Shown here one piece after another: positions 24,714 to 32,963 of a DNA stretch of 64,000 nt. How positions within the stretch are numbered: the stretch's first letter is position 1; every line of letters starts with the position of its first letter. This DNA comes from Planotetraspora thailandica. GTDB taxonomy: Bacteria > Actinomycetota > Actinomycetes > Streptosporangiales > Streptosporangiaceae. Location of the stretch: positions 124,001 through 188,000 of the forward strand of contig NZ_BOOR01000004.1 in the NCBI RefSeq assembly GCF_016863335.1, read 5' to 3'. A program made the position numbers and the translations under genes. Under the pieces are notes generated by a model. That model saw only the letters and a list, made by a program, of their open reading frames with translations, was not told where the DNA came from and did not search any database.

Positions 24714-25694
24714 GTGATCGACGTCATCGACCCGGGCGTACCCCTCGGCCGCCGCCTCCTCCGTTGTCTGCTCGCCGCTCTCGTCAGCGTGGCGCTGGCC
24801 GTGCCGCTGACCGGAGCTGCCCGCCCCGGCGCCGTCCCCGCACCGAATCCTGCTCACCTGTCCCTATTGCGAAGCACCCCCGCAGCCCTCGCCGAGCGGT
24901 ACGCCGCAGGCCGGGCCGGAATTCTGGCGGCCGAACGGATGGCCGCCGACCATGGTGATCAGTGGCGGGCGGCCATGCTGCGCGCCATGGCGGACCCGGC
25001 GCGGCAGTTCCTGTCCTTCGACGGCCGCGACGGAGGACGAGCCGTCGAGGTCTTCGGCGACCTGTCGGCCGCAGAACGGATCGCGGTGCTGGTGCCCGGC
25101 TCCGACATCAACCTCGACAAGTACGGGCTCCTTCGCGGCGGCTCGATTCGACTCCAGCAGGCGATGGGCGGCAGGTCCGCCGTCATCGCCTGGCTCGGCT
25201 ATCCGACGCCGAGGACCGTGAGCCTGGCGGTGCTGACCACGGCCCGCGCCGACGAGGCCGTCCCCGGCCTGCGCGGGTTCGTGCGCGAGCTGAGCGCGGC
25301 CAAGCCCGGCGCCCGCATCTCCCTGGTGTGTCACTCGTACGGAACCGTGGTCTGCGGCCGTGCCGCATCCGGGCTGGACGTCACGGACATAGTGCTGTGC
25401 GGCAGCGCGGGCATCGGAGTTTCCGACGTCTCCGCACTGCACACCCGGGCGGCCGTCTGGGCGGGCCGGGGGTCCGGCGACTGGATCTCCCGTGTTCCGC
25501 ACACGCGGCTGCACCTGCCCTTCGCCACCGTCGGGCTCGGCGCCGACCCGGTCTCCCCGCGGTTCGGCGCGCGGATCTTCGCGGCGGGCGGCGGAGGCCA
25601 CAGCGACTATCTGAAAGCCGATTCCCCGTCGCTGGAGAACATCGCCCGGATCGTCTCCGGCCGAGCCACCGCCGAGGTGGCCCGAGGTGCGTGA
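24714..25694 (+). CDS. DUF1023-type alpha/beta hydrolase, secreted or anchored
   Basis: The 326-residue protein begins with a signal-like hydrophobic segment (LLRCLLAALVSVALAVPLTGAA). The hydrolase domain contains the oxyanion-side strand RIAVLVPGSDINLDKY, the nucleophile elbow VCHSYGTVVCG, an Asp around GLGADPVSP and a His in GGGGHSDYL. The enzyme is predicted to act outside the membrane as an esterase or lipase of unknown substrate. The GTG start at 24714 follows a weak GGGAG. The next gene starts inside its last 8 bp, so it forms an operon with the acyltransferase, opposite the two-component system. Confidence 0.88.
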   Translation: MIDVIDPGVPLGRRLLRCLLAALVSVALAVPLTGAARPGAVPAPNPAHLSLLRSTPAALAERYAAGRAGILAAERMAADHGDQWRAAMLRAMADPARQFLSFDGRDGGRAVEVFGDLSAAERIAVLVPGSDINLDKYGLLRGGSIRLQQAMGGRSAVIAWLGYPTPRTVSLAVLTTARADEAVPGLRGFVRELSAAKPGARISLVCHSYGTVVCGRAASGLDVTDIVLCGSAGIGVSDVSALHTRAAVWAGRGSGDWISRVPHTRLHLPFATVGLGADPVSPRFGARIFAAGGGGHSDYLKADSPSLENIARIVSGRATAEVARGA

Positions 25695-26910
25695 ACTCAT
25701 CCGGCGCATCGACGCCGGCACTCCCTCCGACCGTGACCGGGGCGTCGACGCGCTGCGCGCCCTGGCCATCCTCGGTGTGGTCCTCGGTCACTGGCTGGTG
25801 ACCGCCCTGGTCGCCGACAGCGGCACGCTGCGCACCGCCAGCCCCCTGCGGCACATGCCGCAGCTCGCACCCGTCTCGTGGCTGTTGCAGACGATGGCGA
25901 TCTTCTTCCTGGTGGGAGGCCAGATGGCGGCGAGCAGCCACGCCCGGGCCCGCCATCGGAGCCAGACCTACCGGCGATGGCTCGCCGCCCGATTACACCG
26001 GTTGTTCCGGCCGGTCGCCGCCGTGCTGGGCGTCTGGAGCGTGGCGGCGGGTGCGATGCTCGCCGCCGGGGCCGACCTCGGCACGGTGCACGCGCTGGTC
26101 AAGCTGGTGCTGTCGCCCATGTGGTTCCTGCTGGTCTTCGCGGCGCTCACGGCGGCGACCCCGCTGGTCACCGGCCTGCACCCGGTGTGGCCGCTCGCCG
26201 TCGTCGCGCTTGTCGACGTGGTCCGCTACGGCCTCGGCGGCCCCTCCTGGCTCGCCTGGACCAACGTGGCGGCGGGCTGGCTGGTGCCGTACTGCCTGGG
26301 CACGGCATGGGCGCGCGGCCGGCTGCGCGGCCGTGCGACGGGATGGGCGCTGCTGCTCGGCGGCGGCGCCGCGACCGCAGCACTGATCCTGTGGGCCGGC
26401 TACCCGGCCGCCATGGTGGGCGTGCCCGGCGCCCCGATCTCCAACCAGTCCCCGCCCACGCTTGCGGCCGCCGCCTTCGGGCTCACCCAATGCGGAGCGG
26501 CCCTGTTGCTCCTCGGCCGGTTGCGCCGGGTCATGCGGCGCCCTGCCGCGTGGGCGGTGGTCGCACTCGTCAACCTATCGGCGGTGACGATCTTCCTGTG
26601 GCACCAGACCGCGATGATCGCCGTCACCGGGATCGGCCTGTTCGCCGGTGGTCCTCTGCCCGGCCTGCACACCGCTCCCGACGACCCCGGCTGGATCGTC
26701 CCCCGCCTGGCGTGGCTCCCCGCGTTCGCCGCGGCGCTGCTGGTGTGCCGGGCCGCGTTCCACGTCTTCGAACGCGGCCGGCATCTTCCGGCGGCTCAGG
26801 CAGAGCTTCGTACGGCGGAGCCGGAGGCGGTGTCCACCGCGGTTCGCCGGGTCGCACCACGCCGAACAGCTTCCACCGGTTCGACACGATTCCCCACCGG
26901 ACCCTCTTAA
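25687..26910 (+). CDS. acyltransferase-3 family membrane protein
   Basis: The 407-residue protein has about ten membrane helices. The family pattern is present: RDRGVDALRALAILGVVLGHW near the N-terminus (helix one with conserved Arg and His) and FLWHQTAMIAV in a late helix. Acyltransferase-3 proteins O-acylate sugars, lipids or antibiotics at the membrane. The preceding gene encodes a hydrolase with an extracytoplasmic active site, so addition and removal of acyl groups on a surface compound is a possible joint role. The 8 bp overlap implies translational coupling. The tail after the last helix is basic and possibly disordered. Confidence 0.88.
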   Translation: MRELIRRIDAGTPSDRDRGVDALRALAILGVVLGHWLVTALVADSGTLRTASPLRHMPQLAPVSWLLQTMAIFFLVGGQMAASSHARARHRSQTYRRWLAARLHRLFRPVAAVLGVWSVAAGAMLAAGADLGTVHALVKLVLSPMWFLLVFAALTAATPLVTGLHPVWPLAVVALVDVVRYGLGGPSWLAWTNVAAGWLVPYCLGTAWARGRLRGRATGWALLLGGGAATAALILWAGYPAAMVGVPGAPISNQSPPTLAAAAFGLTQCGAALLLLGRLRRVMRRPAAWAVVALVNLSAVTIFLWHQTAMIAVTGIGLFAGGPLPGLHTAPDDPGWIVPRLAWLPAFAAALLVCRAAFHVFERGRHLPAAQAELRTAEPEAVSTAVRRVAPRRTASTGSTRFPTGPS

Positions 26911-27048
26911 CGGACGTTCTTTGCGGGCAGGTCGAGAGCGGCGGAAGAAGTCCAGCTCGTGGAGGAGCAGGTTTCCGTTCATGACCACGTGGTTCGCGCG
27001 AGGCAGGGGAAGCACCTCGTGGGGCCTGCCCGCCCCGAGCAGCCTATT

Positions 27049-27537
27049 TCAGGGAGACGGGTATCCCTCCTCGTCTGAGCTCGCCAGCTTTTCCAGCCAC
27101 GCATCGAGAGTCGGCAGGGCGTGGGCACCCAGTTGGTCGGCCACAACCCGTTGCGCCTCGGCCCAGGCCTGCTCGGCATGCGCGAGCACGGATTGGCCTT
27201 CCGCAGTGACGGTGACTCGCTGCGAGCGTCCCGTGGGAGACGTTTTGGTCGTCGTGACGTAGCCGCGTTTTTCCAGCAGCGCGAGATTGCGGCTGATGGT
27301 CGACCGCTCGACGGCGAGCAGGTTGACGAGGTCGGCCGGACGGGCCGGGTCCTGGATCAGGACGAGCGCGCCAAGCACCTCCACCTGAGCGAGGGATAGC
27401 CCGAGCGGGCGCAGAGCGTGTTCGAAACGACGTGCCACCAGCCGGTTCAGCCGCCCGATCCGTACGCCGAGGCAGGAGCGCCGCACCTCCAAGGCCATGC
27501 GCCGTGCCTGTGCGGCAATCGTCTCTCCATCCCGCAT
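27049..27537 (-). CDS. MarR-family regulator
   Basis: The 162-residue winged-helix protein reads LVNLLAVERSTISRNLALLEKRGYV in the recognition region and has the wing TSPTGRSQRVTVTAEG. Several starts are in frame (27555, 27552, 27537). ATG 27537 is preferred because a 16 bp operator-like repeat ends two bases upstream and would otherwise be coding. No good ribosome-binding site is seen. It diverges from the SDR gene at 27795, the presumed target, and two near-identical repeats in the gap support joint regulation. Confidence 0.9.
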   Translation of the reverse strand: MRDGETIAAQARRMALEVRRSCLGVRIGRLNRLVARRFEHALRPLGLSLAQVEVLGALVLIQDPARPADLVNLLAVERSTISRNLALLEKRGYVTTTKTSPTGRSQRVTVTAEGQSVLAHAEQAWAEAQRVVADQLGAHALPTLDAWLEKLASSDEEGYPSP

Positions 27538-27538
27538 G

Positions 27539-27597
27539 TGTTGCATGTACATCACCAGTGCCCGTAGTCTGTCTCCAATGGTGTTGCATCTACATCA
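27539..27597. promoter_or_regulatory. paired MarR operators around the SDR promoter
   Basis: TGTTGCATGTACATCA (27539-27554) and TGTTGCATCTACATCA (27582-27597) differ by one base, lie 43 bp apart and are each partly symmetric. A promoter pointing to the SDR gene, TTGCAT (27541-27546), 18 bp, TAGTCT (27565-27570), has its -35 inside the first copy and its start point just before the second. Repression by the divergent MarR protein is inferred. Confidence 0.6.
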
Positions 27598-27794
27598 TCC
27601 CATGGGAGGGGCCCGTGCGCGTGAGCGTCGACTCCCCCGCGCCTGTCGAGGCTTCCGGCGAACCAAGCGCGCGGCTGGCCCCAGCGTGCTTGCACTCCTG
27701 TCGGCACATCCCAAACTGCAGCAGCCCAGACCCGGCAGCCGAGGTCGTGGGCAGCGATCACTCCAATTGATCAACCGTCCAGAAAGGCCCCACC

Positions 27795-28688
27795 ATGGCC
27801 AGACACCGGTGGACACCCGACAACATTCCCGACTTGCGAGGGAGAACTGCCATCGTTACCGGCGCCAGCTCGGGCTTGGGAATCGTCGAAGCGCGCGAAC
27901 TCGCACGAGCCGGGGCCCACGTCGTCCTCGCCGTCCGCAACGCCGACAAAGGCCGGAAAGTCGCAGCTGAGCTTCCCGGCAGCACCGAAGTGCGCCGGCT
28001 CGACCTCTCCAGCCTGGCCTCGATTCGTTCCTTCGCCGACGATTGGTCCGTCGACCTGGACATCCTGATCAACAACGCAGGAATCATGCTCGTCCCCGAA
28101 GGCCGCACCGTCGACGGGTTCGAACTCCAGATGGGCACCAACTACCTCGGTGCCTTCGCACTCACCAACCTGCTCCTGCCGTACGTGCGTGACGCATCGA
28201 CCAGTCGCGTCGTCTCGATGTCCTCCCAGCTCCACATCGGCGGAAAGATCAAGCTCGACAACGTCGACGGCACGAAGGGCAAGTACAACGCCCTGCAGGC
28301 CTACCGCGACTCCCAGCTCGCCACCGTGTATTTCACCGCAGAACTGCAACGCCGGCTTGAAGCCGCCGGCAGCGGCATCCGCGCGATTACCGCCCACCCC
28401 GGCATCGCCCGAACCAGTCTCAATGATCACGTCACCGGGGTAAGGAAGATGTTCTTCCTTGCCACGCTATGGATGTTCAACGACGCCGATCACGGTGCCT
28501 ATCCCGCTCTTTACGCCGCGACGGCAGATGTTCCCGGCGGCTCCTACGTCGGCCCCGACGGCATGGGCCATCTCCGAGGCAACCCCGAGATCCACCGGCC
28601 GGGCCTCGCCGCCCGTGACCCCGAACTCGGTCCGGAGCTGTGGAACGTGTCCGCGAGGCTCACCAATACCGACTTCGCCACTGTCTGA
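27795..28688 (+). CDS. SDR-family protein, retinol-dehydrogenase-like, with altered active site
   Basis: The 297-residue protein has a clear Rossmann motif (TGASSGLGIVEA) and NNAG, plus the MSS segment for the catalytic Ser. At the active-site helix it reads AYRDSQLATVYF: Tyr170 is present, but the catalytic Lys of YxxxK is Gln174 (codon CAG instead of AAG, 28314-28316). Without this Lys normal SDR catalysis would be impaired, so the protein may have a changed role or be recently inactivated by a single substitution. It is otherwise full-length with normal codon use. It is controlled by the divergent MarR gene; a 200 bp leader precedes it. Confidence 0.88.
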   Translation: MARHRWTPDNIPDLRGRTAIVTGASSGLGIVEARELARAGAHVVLAVRNADKGRKVAAELPGSTEVRRLDLSSLASIRSFADDWSVDLDILINNAGIMLVPEGRTVDGFELQMGTNYLGAFALTNLLLPYVRDASTSRVVSMSSQLHIGGKIKLDNVDGTKGKYNALQAYRDSQLATVYFTAELQRRLEAAGSGIRAITAHPGIARTSLNDHVTGVRKMFFLATLWMFNDADHGAYPALYAATADVPGGSYVGPDGMGHLRGNPEIHRPGLAARDPELGPELWNVSARLTNTDFATV

Positions 28689-28877
28689 CCGCTTCGCCCC
28701 TTAGACGCTTTCTGTCGTATTCACGTGAAAGCGCCCTCGCAGGAATAGGCGAGAAGGCAAGGCGGCTACGGAGGAGCGTTGAACACGGCCTCGTCGAGGC
28801 ACGAACCCGGTGATCGTTTCCAGTCGCAGCACCAGCACATATCCGTCGGGTCATGCCACGTCGGGTCGCGACGGCAT

Positions 28878-30059
28878 CTAGGTGAGGTCGCGAAGACGCA
28901 GCTCAGCGGTGACCGCCCGCTCGCGCAGCTCGGCCGCCTCCGTCCGTGCGGCGTCCAGTTGGGCACGCAGGTCGCTCAGGCGTGAGCGTTCCAGTTCCAG
29001 CTCGCTCATGGCGCGCTCGCGCTGGGCGGCCGCCGTACGGGCGTCGCCGGTCATGCGCGCCAGTGCCTCGGCCGCGGCCTGCTCACGCGCCGCCGCCTGG
29101 GCGGTCTCGGCCCCCGCCCTGGCCGCATCCGCGAGCGCGACCACCCTGTCGGACTCGGCGGCCTGCGCCCGGGCGACCGCCTGATCACGCTGAGCCTCCG
29201 CCACGGCCACCGCCCGGTCACGTTCGGCTTCCGCGCGGGACACCGCGCGGTCGCGCTCGGCCTCGGCCGCCTCGGCGCGGGCGAGCGCCGCGGCCGCGGC
29301 CTGCTCCGCCTCCCGGCGGGCACGCTGCGCCGACTCCGCCTTCTCGTTCGCGCTGAGCGCCTCCTCCTCGGCGCGCTCGCGTCCCTGCCGGGCCTGTACG
29401 GCTCTCGCCTCCGCCTGGCGCATGTCCGCATTCGCCTTCTCCAGCCGTTCGGCCAGTTCACGCACCGCCTGGTCGCGGGCGGCCTCGGCCGCATCGGCAC
29501 GGAGATGCGCCTCCTCGGCCTCCTGCCTGGCACGGCGTTCGGTGGCCGACGCCTCACGCAAGGCCGCCAGCGCCTGTTCGCGGGCGGTCTCGGCGTCGGC
29601 GAAGGCGCCGTCACGCTCGGCGTGCGCCTCCTCGGCCCGCAGGCGTGACTGCTCGGCCTCCGCCTTGGCCTCCTCAACGGTCTCCCGTGCGAGCCGCACC
29701 TGGGCCAGCGCCTGCTCGCGCTCGGTGTGGGCGATCGCGATGCGCGTGTGCGCCTCCGCCTGCACCGCGCTCAGCTTCGCCTCCACGCCGGCCGGGCTAA
29801 GTTCCTCCGCCAGCACCTGAGCGAGGGGCGCGATCGCCGCGGCGAGCCCCTTCTCCATCCGGTCGTACAGATCCTCGACCCGTGCGAGCGCGCCGTCGAG
29901 GCCAGGCGTCGACCGGCGTATCTCCCGTTCTCTTTTCGCCGCCGCCTGGCAGTCGCCCTCCGGGCAGTACTCCTTGGGCCTCCCCCGGCCGCTCCTCTGC
30001 TCGATCGGGTTTCCGCAGTGCTTGCAGGGCGTCGTGACGGGGGTCGCGGGGGTCGTCAT
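28878..30059 (-). CDS. zinc-finger plus long coiled-coil protein, KfrA-like architecture
   Basis: The 393-residue protein has an N-terminal zinc-binding module, C12-x2-C15 and C32-x4-C37, with a basic GRGRPKEYC core. From about residue 45 to the end it is an almost uninterrupted Ala/Glu/Arg/Gln-rich coiled coil of about 340 residues with heptad character. Plasmid KfrA proteins share the plan of a small DNA-binding head and a long coiled-coil tail, and bind palindromes over their own promoters; a palindromic A/T-rich region lies directly upstream here. Roles in nucleoid organisation, segregation or transcription are possible. The head is not the classical KfrA domain, so the analogy is architectural only. 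Confidence 0.75.
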   Translation of the reverse strand: MTTPATPVTTPCKHCGNPIEQRSGRGRPKEYCPEGDCQAAAKREREIRRSTPGLDGALARVEDLYDRMEKGLAAAIAPLAQVLAEELSPAGVEAKLSAVQAEAHTRIAIAHTEREQALAQVRLARETVEEAKAEAEQSRLRAEEAHAERDGAFADAETAREQALAALREASATERRARQEAEEAHLRADAAEAARDQAVRELAERLEKANADMRQAEARAVQARQGRERAEEEALSANEKAESAQRARREAEQAAAAALARAEAAEAERDRAVSRAEAERDRAVAVAEAQRDQAVARAQAAESDRVVALADAARAGAETAQAAAREQAAAEALARMTGDARTAAAQRERAMSELELERSRLSDLRAQLDAARTEAAELRERAVTAELRLRDLT

Positions 30060-30078
30060 GAGCCGCCACTTTAGGCGT

Positions 30079-30112
30079 TTTTCTGGATTTCTAGAAATAG
30101 AAAGTCAGAAAA
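30079..30112. promoter_or_regulatory. palindromic A/T-rich upstream region of the coiled-coil gene
   Basis: Inside an unusually A/T-rich stretch there are matching arms TTTTCTG (30079-30085) and CAGAAAA (30106-30112), and between them a perfect palindrome TTTCTAGAAA (30088-30097). The two dyads have centres 3 bp apart. The elements begin 20 bp before the coiled-coil gene start, a natural operator position for autoregulation. No clear -35/-10 pair was recognised. Confidence 0.45.
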
Positions 30113-30245
30113 GATGATCTGTTGCGATCGAGGATGACCGATCACTTGGGAGATGTTCAATTCCCGCAAGTTATCAGTCTGAGACCTTCCCCCGCCCGGG
30201 GCGTCCTCATTGGTGAGCGCAGGTCGTTCTGACAGTGGGGTTGCT

Positions 30246-30285
30246 GCCGGGGTGGGGCCCGGCGTGTTCCGGGCCCCACCCCGGC
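30246..30285 (-). terminator. strong hairpin terminator after the MBL gene
   Basis: A perfect 17 bp stem, GCCGGGGTGGGGCCCGG with CCGGGCCCCACCCCGGC, and a 6 nt loop lies 27 bp past the stop of the metallo-hydrolase gene. No U-tract follows, as usual for high-GC actinomycete terminators. The remaining bases from 30113 to 30245 show no gene. Confidence 0.8.
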
Positions 30286-30311
30286 ATGATGTCTCGGTTC
30301 TGGGCGGCGGT

Positions 30312-31103
30312 TCAGGCTGTGGAGCGCTGCGTCCAGTCCTGGTCCAGGCGGTCGGCCAGGCCCGCGGCGGTGAAGGCGGCCTCCAGGTCCTCTCGGCCCT
30401 CGGTGAAGTGGGCCCAGCTGTCGTGGTGGGCCGGGACGACACGGCGCGCGTCGAGGATCCGGGCGGCCTCGGCGGCCTGCGCGCTGTCCAGGACGAGCAG
30501 GTTGCCGTCGAAAAGCATGGGATGACGAGGTGCGCCGGCGAACAGGATGGCGGTGTCCACCGGGGCGAAGCGCTCGGCGATCTCCTTGACGGCGTCGAGG
30601 GACGCGTTGTCGCCGCTGACGTAGACCGTCGGCAGGCCCTCTCCGGTCAGGACGAAGCCGACGACCTGGCCGGTGAAGGGCTCAACCTCCTCGCGCGGGC
30701 CGGGGCCGTGGATGGCGGGAACACCGGTGACGGTGATAGTGCCGCCACCCGGGCGCTCCAACTCGACCGTCTCCCAGTCGGCCAGGCCCTTGACCTTCTG
30801 CCCGAGGCGCTCACCGCCGCTGGGGGTGGTCAGGGTGAGGGGGACGTCGGTGAGCATGGCACGGCCGGAGGTGTCGAGATTGTCGGCGTGCGCGTCGTGG
30901 GAGAGCAGGACCACGTCGATGGGGCCGAGGTCGGCGGGGGTGCCGGTGGAGGGGGCGGTCTTGGTCAGGATCACGCGGAGGCCGTAGTCGCCGGGGCCGT
31001 CGAACGTCGGGTCGGTCAAAAACCGCAGGCCGCCGTACTCGAACAAGGCGGTCGGGCCGCCGTACGTGCGGACCAGGAACTGATCGGCATTGAGCTGTGA
31101 CAT
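30312..31103 (-). CDS. metallo-beta-lactamase-fold hydrolase (UlaG-like)
   Basis: The 263-residue protein has the MBL metal motif as LLSHDAHADNLD (HxxxHxDN-like), a further His in VPAIHGPG, Asp in YVSGDNAS and His in VVPAHHDSWAHF. This is the UlaG/YcfI-like group of metal-dependent hydrolases that act on lactones or phosphodiesters in the cytoplasm. ATG 31103 has GAGGGAG five bases upstream, preferred over GTG 31124. It diverges from the CGNR-type regulator gene, with about 90 bp between, a common pairing in which the regulator controls the hydrolase. Confidence 0.9.
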   Translation of the reverse strand: MSQLNADQFLVRTYGGPTALFEYGGLRFLTDPTFDGPGDYGLRVILTKTAPSTGTPADLGPIDVVLLSHDAHADNLDTSGRAMLTDVPLTLTTPSGGERLGQKVKGLADWETVELERPGGGTITVTGVPAIHGPGPREEVEPFTGQVVGFVLTGEGLPTVYVSGDNASLDAVKEIAERFAPVDTAILFAGAPRHPMLFDGNLLVLDSAQAAEAARILDARRVVPAHHDSWAHFTEGREDLEAAFTAAGLADRLDQDWTQRSTA

Positions 31104-31190
31104 CACGTCTCCCTCACTTCTCACGAAAAAAAGCCGTGTTTAACGTGACACAAGGCTAGGCGACCATCACGGAAAAATGCAATCGCTACC

Positions 31191-31808
31191 ATGAGAGGCA
31201 TGGACGACACCCTGGCCGCCGACACAGCGCAGATCGCTCTGCCCCCAGCTCCAGGTGCCGACCAGTACCGCTCCCTGGACTTCGCCGACACCGCCGCGAC
31301 CCTGCCCGCCGGCCAGAGCTACGACCTGCTCGCCACCCCCGGATCCGCCATGCGCTGGCTCGCCGCGCACGACCTGTCCACCCCGGACGTGCAGCTGTAC
31401 GAGGTGTGCGCACAGCGGATGCGCGCGCTTCGCGCACACGTACGCGCTCTGTTCGCCGCCCGCGTCGACAGCACCACCCCGCCCGAAGGCTCCTTGCGCG
31501 CGGTGAACGAGGCACTCACGGCTGTACCCACCGCACCCCTCCTCGCCTGGGACGGGGCCCAGGGACTGCGCCGCATCCAGGCGCACCCCATCGACCTGGC
31601 CGTCAACCACGCACTGGCGACCCTCGCCGCCGATGCCGCCGACCTGCTCACCGGTCCCGACGCCGGCATCCTCGCCGCCTGCGGCTCCGCCCCCTGCGAC
31701 CGGTTCCTCATGCGCACCCACGGCCGGCGCCACTGGTGCTCCATCCGCTGCGGCGACCGCGCCCGCGCCGCCCGTGCCTACGCCCGGCGCAGCGGCACCT
31801 CGGACTGA
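31191..31808 (+). CDS. ABATE/CGNR zinc-finger transcriptional regulator
   Basis: The 205-residue protein has an N-terminal ABATE domain (stress-induced regulator fold) and a C-terminal CGNR-type zinc finger, C-x4-C...C-x3-C, seen as CGSAPCDRFL and WCSIRCGDRARAARAYARR. The name-giving CGNR is CGDR here. Such proteins bind DNA and regulate adjacent enzyme genes. No ribosome-binding site is seen before ATG 31191; translation may be leaderless, or ATG 31200 is used. The intergenic region contains GTGT...ACAC half-sites (around 31137-31152) that could be its operator. Confidence 0.85.
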   Translation: MRGMDDTLAADTAQIALPPAPGADQYRSLDFADTAATLPAGQSYDLLATPGSAMRWLAAHDLSTPDVQLYEVCAQRMRALRAHVRALFAARVDSTTPPEGSLRAVNEALTAVPTAPLLAWDGAQGLRRIQAHPIDLAVNHALATLAADAADLLTGPDAGILAACGSAPCDRFLMRTHGRRHWCSIRCGDRARAARAYARRSGTSD

Positions 31809-31996
31809 CGCGCCGCCCAAGGCACCCTTGCGGACCGCCCGGTGATCACGTGAGCACCGAAACCAAGCTCGCCGGACCCTGGCGGGGATGTACGACCCCA
31901 GCGGGCACGGCAGATCCAGCCCGACCTGATCATCCCCATCGGCAAGCGCAGGGGCAGAACCCCTCCATCCGGGCGCGACTCCCGCAGGAGCAGGCG

Positions 31997-32734
31997 TTAT
32001 CGCGTCCGGCGCGACCGCACGGCCATCGTCGCTGCGCACGCGAGGGAGATCACCAGCGAGGCCACGGACAGCCCGACCGCCCACGGAACTCCCGCGCCCG
32101 ACCCGGTCGCAGACGTGCTACTCGCGGCCAGAGCCGCCCGGGCGGTGCCCGTCGACGAAGATGATGCCGTGTCCCCCTTGGGTACGAGCCGGAGCACTGG
32201 CGCAGGCCGCTCCGGCTCGTCGGCACCGGAGGCCGGCTCCTGGATCCAGCGCACCACCTCGCCGTCGCTGTAGTGCTGGAGCGTCTTGAACACCAGACGG
32301 TCGGTCTCGGGCAGCGGTCCGGCGCTCACGGAGAACTCGTCGTACTCACCCGGCTTGATCGCTGACTTCGAATCCGCCGCGGTCCAGGTGATCTTTCCGA
32401 TGACCTCGCTGATCTGCGCGCCGTGCACCTCGATCGGCGTGGCCAGCTTGATCTTCGTGATCTCGTACGACCAGCCGGGATGTGGCTTCACCGAGACCGA
32501 AGCCAGCGGGGAGTCGGTCGGGAGCTGAACCTCGATCTCGGTGGTGCTCGCGTCGTCGCGCTCGTTGGGGACGCGGAACGTCAATGCGGCGTAGCCGCCC
32601 TGGGTGGCCGTCTCCGGGTTCACCGTCACGTGCGCGAACGCCACCGCCTGCATGACGCCGACCAGGCAGGCCGCCACCCCCACGGTTACAAGGCCACGTA
32701 CGGCGCGGCGCAGCATACGCACTCTCCGGGTCAT
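31997..32734 (-). CDS. YcnI-like (DUF1775) copper-binding protein, membrane-anchored
   Basis: The 245-residue protein has a signal peptide ending AVAFA, so the mature protein would begin HVTVNP. In B. subtilis YcnI this N-terminal His is the copper ligand, and the whole motif is retained. The DUF1775 domain spans about residues 36-165 (NERDDASTTEIEVQLP; GEYDEFSVSAGPLP). A Ser/Thr/Ala linker and a C-terminal membrane helix (GLSVASLVISLACAATMAV) follow, ending in RSRRTR, so it is anchored on the outer face. It is the last gene of the copper-linked series on this strand. A 230 bp gap to the lipoprotein gene may hold its own promoter. Confidence 0.9.
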   Translation of the reverse strand: MTRRVRMLRRAVRGLVTVGVAACLVGVMQAVAFAHVTVNPETATQGGYAALTFRVPNERDDASTTEIEVQLPTDSPLASVSVKPHPGWSYEITKIKLATPIEVHGAQISEVIGKITWTAADSKSAIKPGEYDEFSVSAGPLPETDRLVFKTLQHYSDGEVVRWIQEPASGADEPERPAPVLRLVPKGDTASSSSTGTARAALAASSTSATGSGAGVPWAVGLSVASLVISLACAATMAVRSRRTR

Positions 32735-32945
32735 GTCAGACGATCGGGCGCCGGTCGTCTCGGCCTCGGCGGCCCCGACCGTGCCGGAGCCGACCGGACC
32801 GGGCGACGTGCCCGCGTGTGCCGGGCCCAGGTTCCCCATCCGCAGCGCGGGCGTGATGGGTACGGCAGTGCCCGTCAGGGGGGCTCTAGCGCTCAACGCT
32901 CCTCCAGCAGGTAAGACTCTCACTGTTCTTCGACCCTCAATAGGT

Positions 32946-32962
32946 GATCTTCATGGAAGATC
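32946..32962. other. perfect short inverted repeat after lipoprotein gene
   Basis: GATCTTC-ATG-GAAGATC is a perfect 7 bp dyad with a 3 bp gap, one base beyond the lipoprotein stop on the minus strand. It could be a weak attenuator or an operator for the downstream YcnI-like gene. No other structure is seen in 32735-32945. Confidence 0.3.
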
Positions 32963-32963
32963 G

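Noticed and set aside
26887-27015. Minus-strand fragment with coding-like codons between the acyltransferase and MarR genes
   Set aside because: No family recognised and no start signal; could be chance.
27615-27770. 52-codon frame with GGGAGG five bases before a GTG, in the leader of the MarR-controlled SDR
   Set aside because: The ribosome-binding site is attractive, but the product is irregular and nothing supports translation.
28703-28734. Hairpin CGCTTTC/GAAAGCG after the SDR gene
   Set aside because: Short stem with a long loop and no T-run; too weak to call a terminator.
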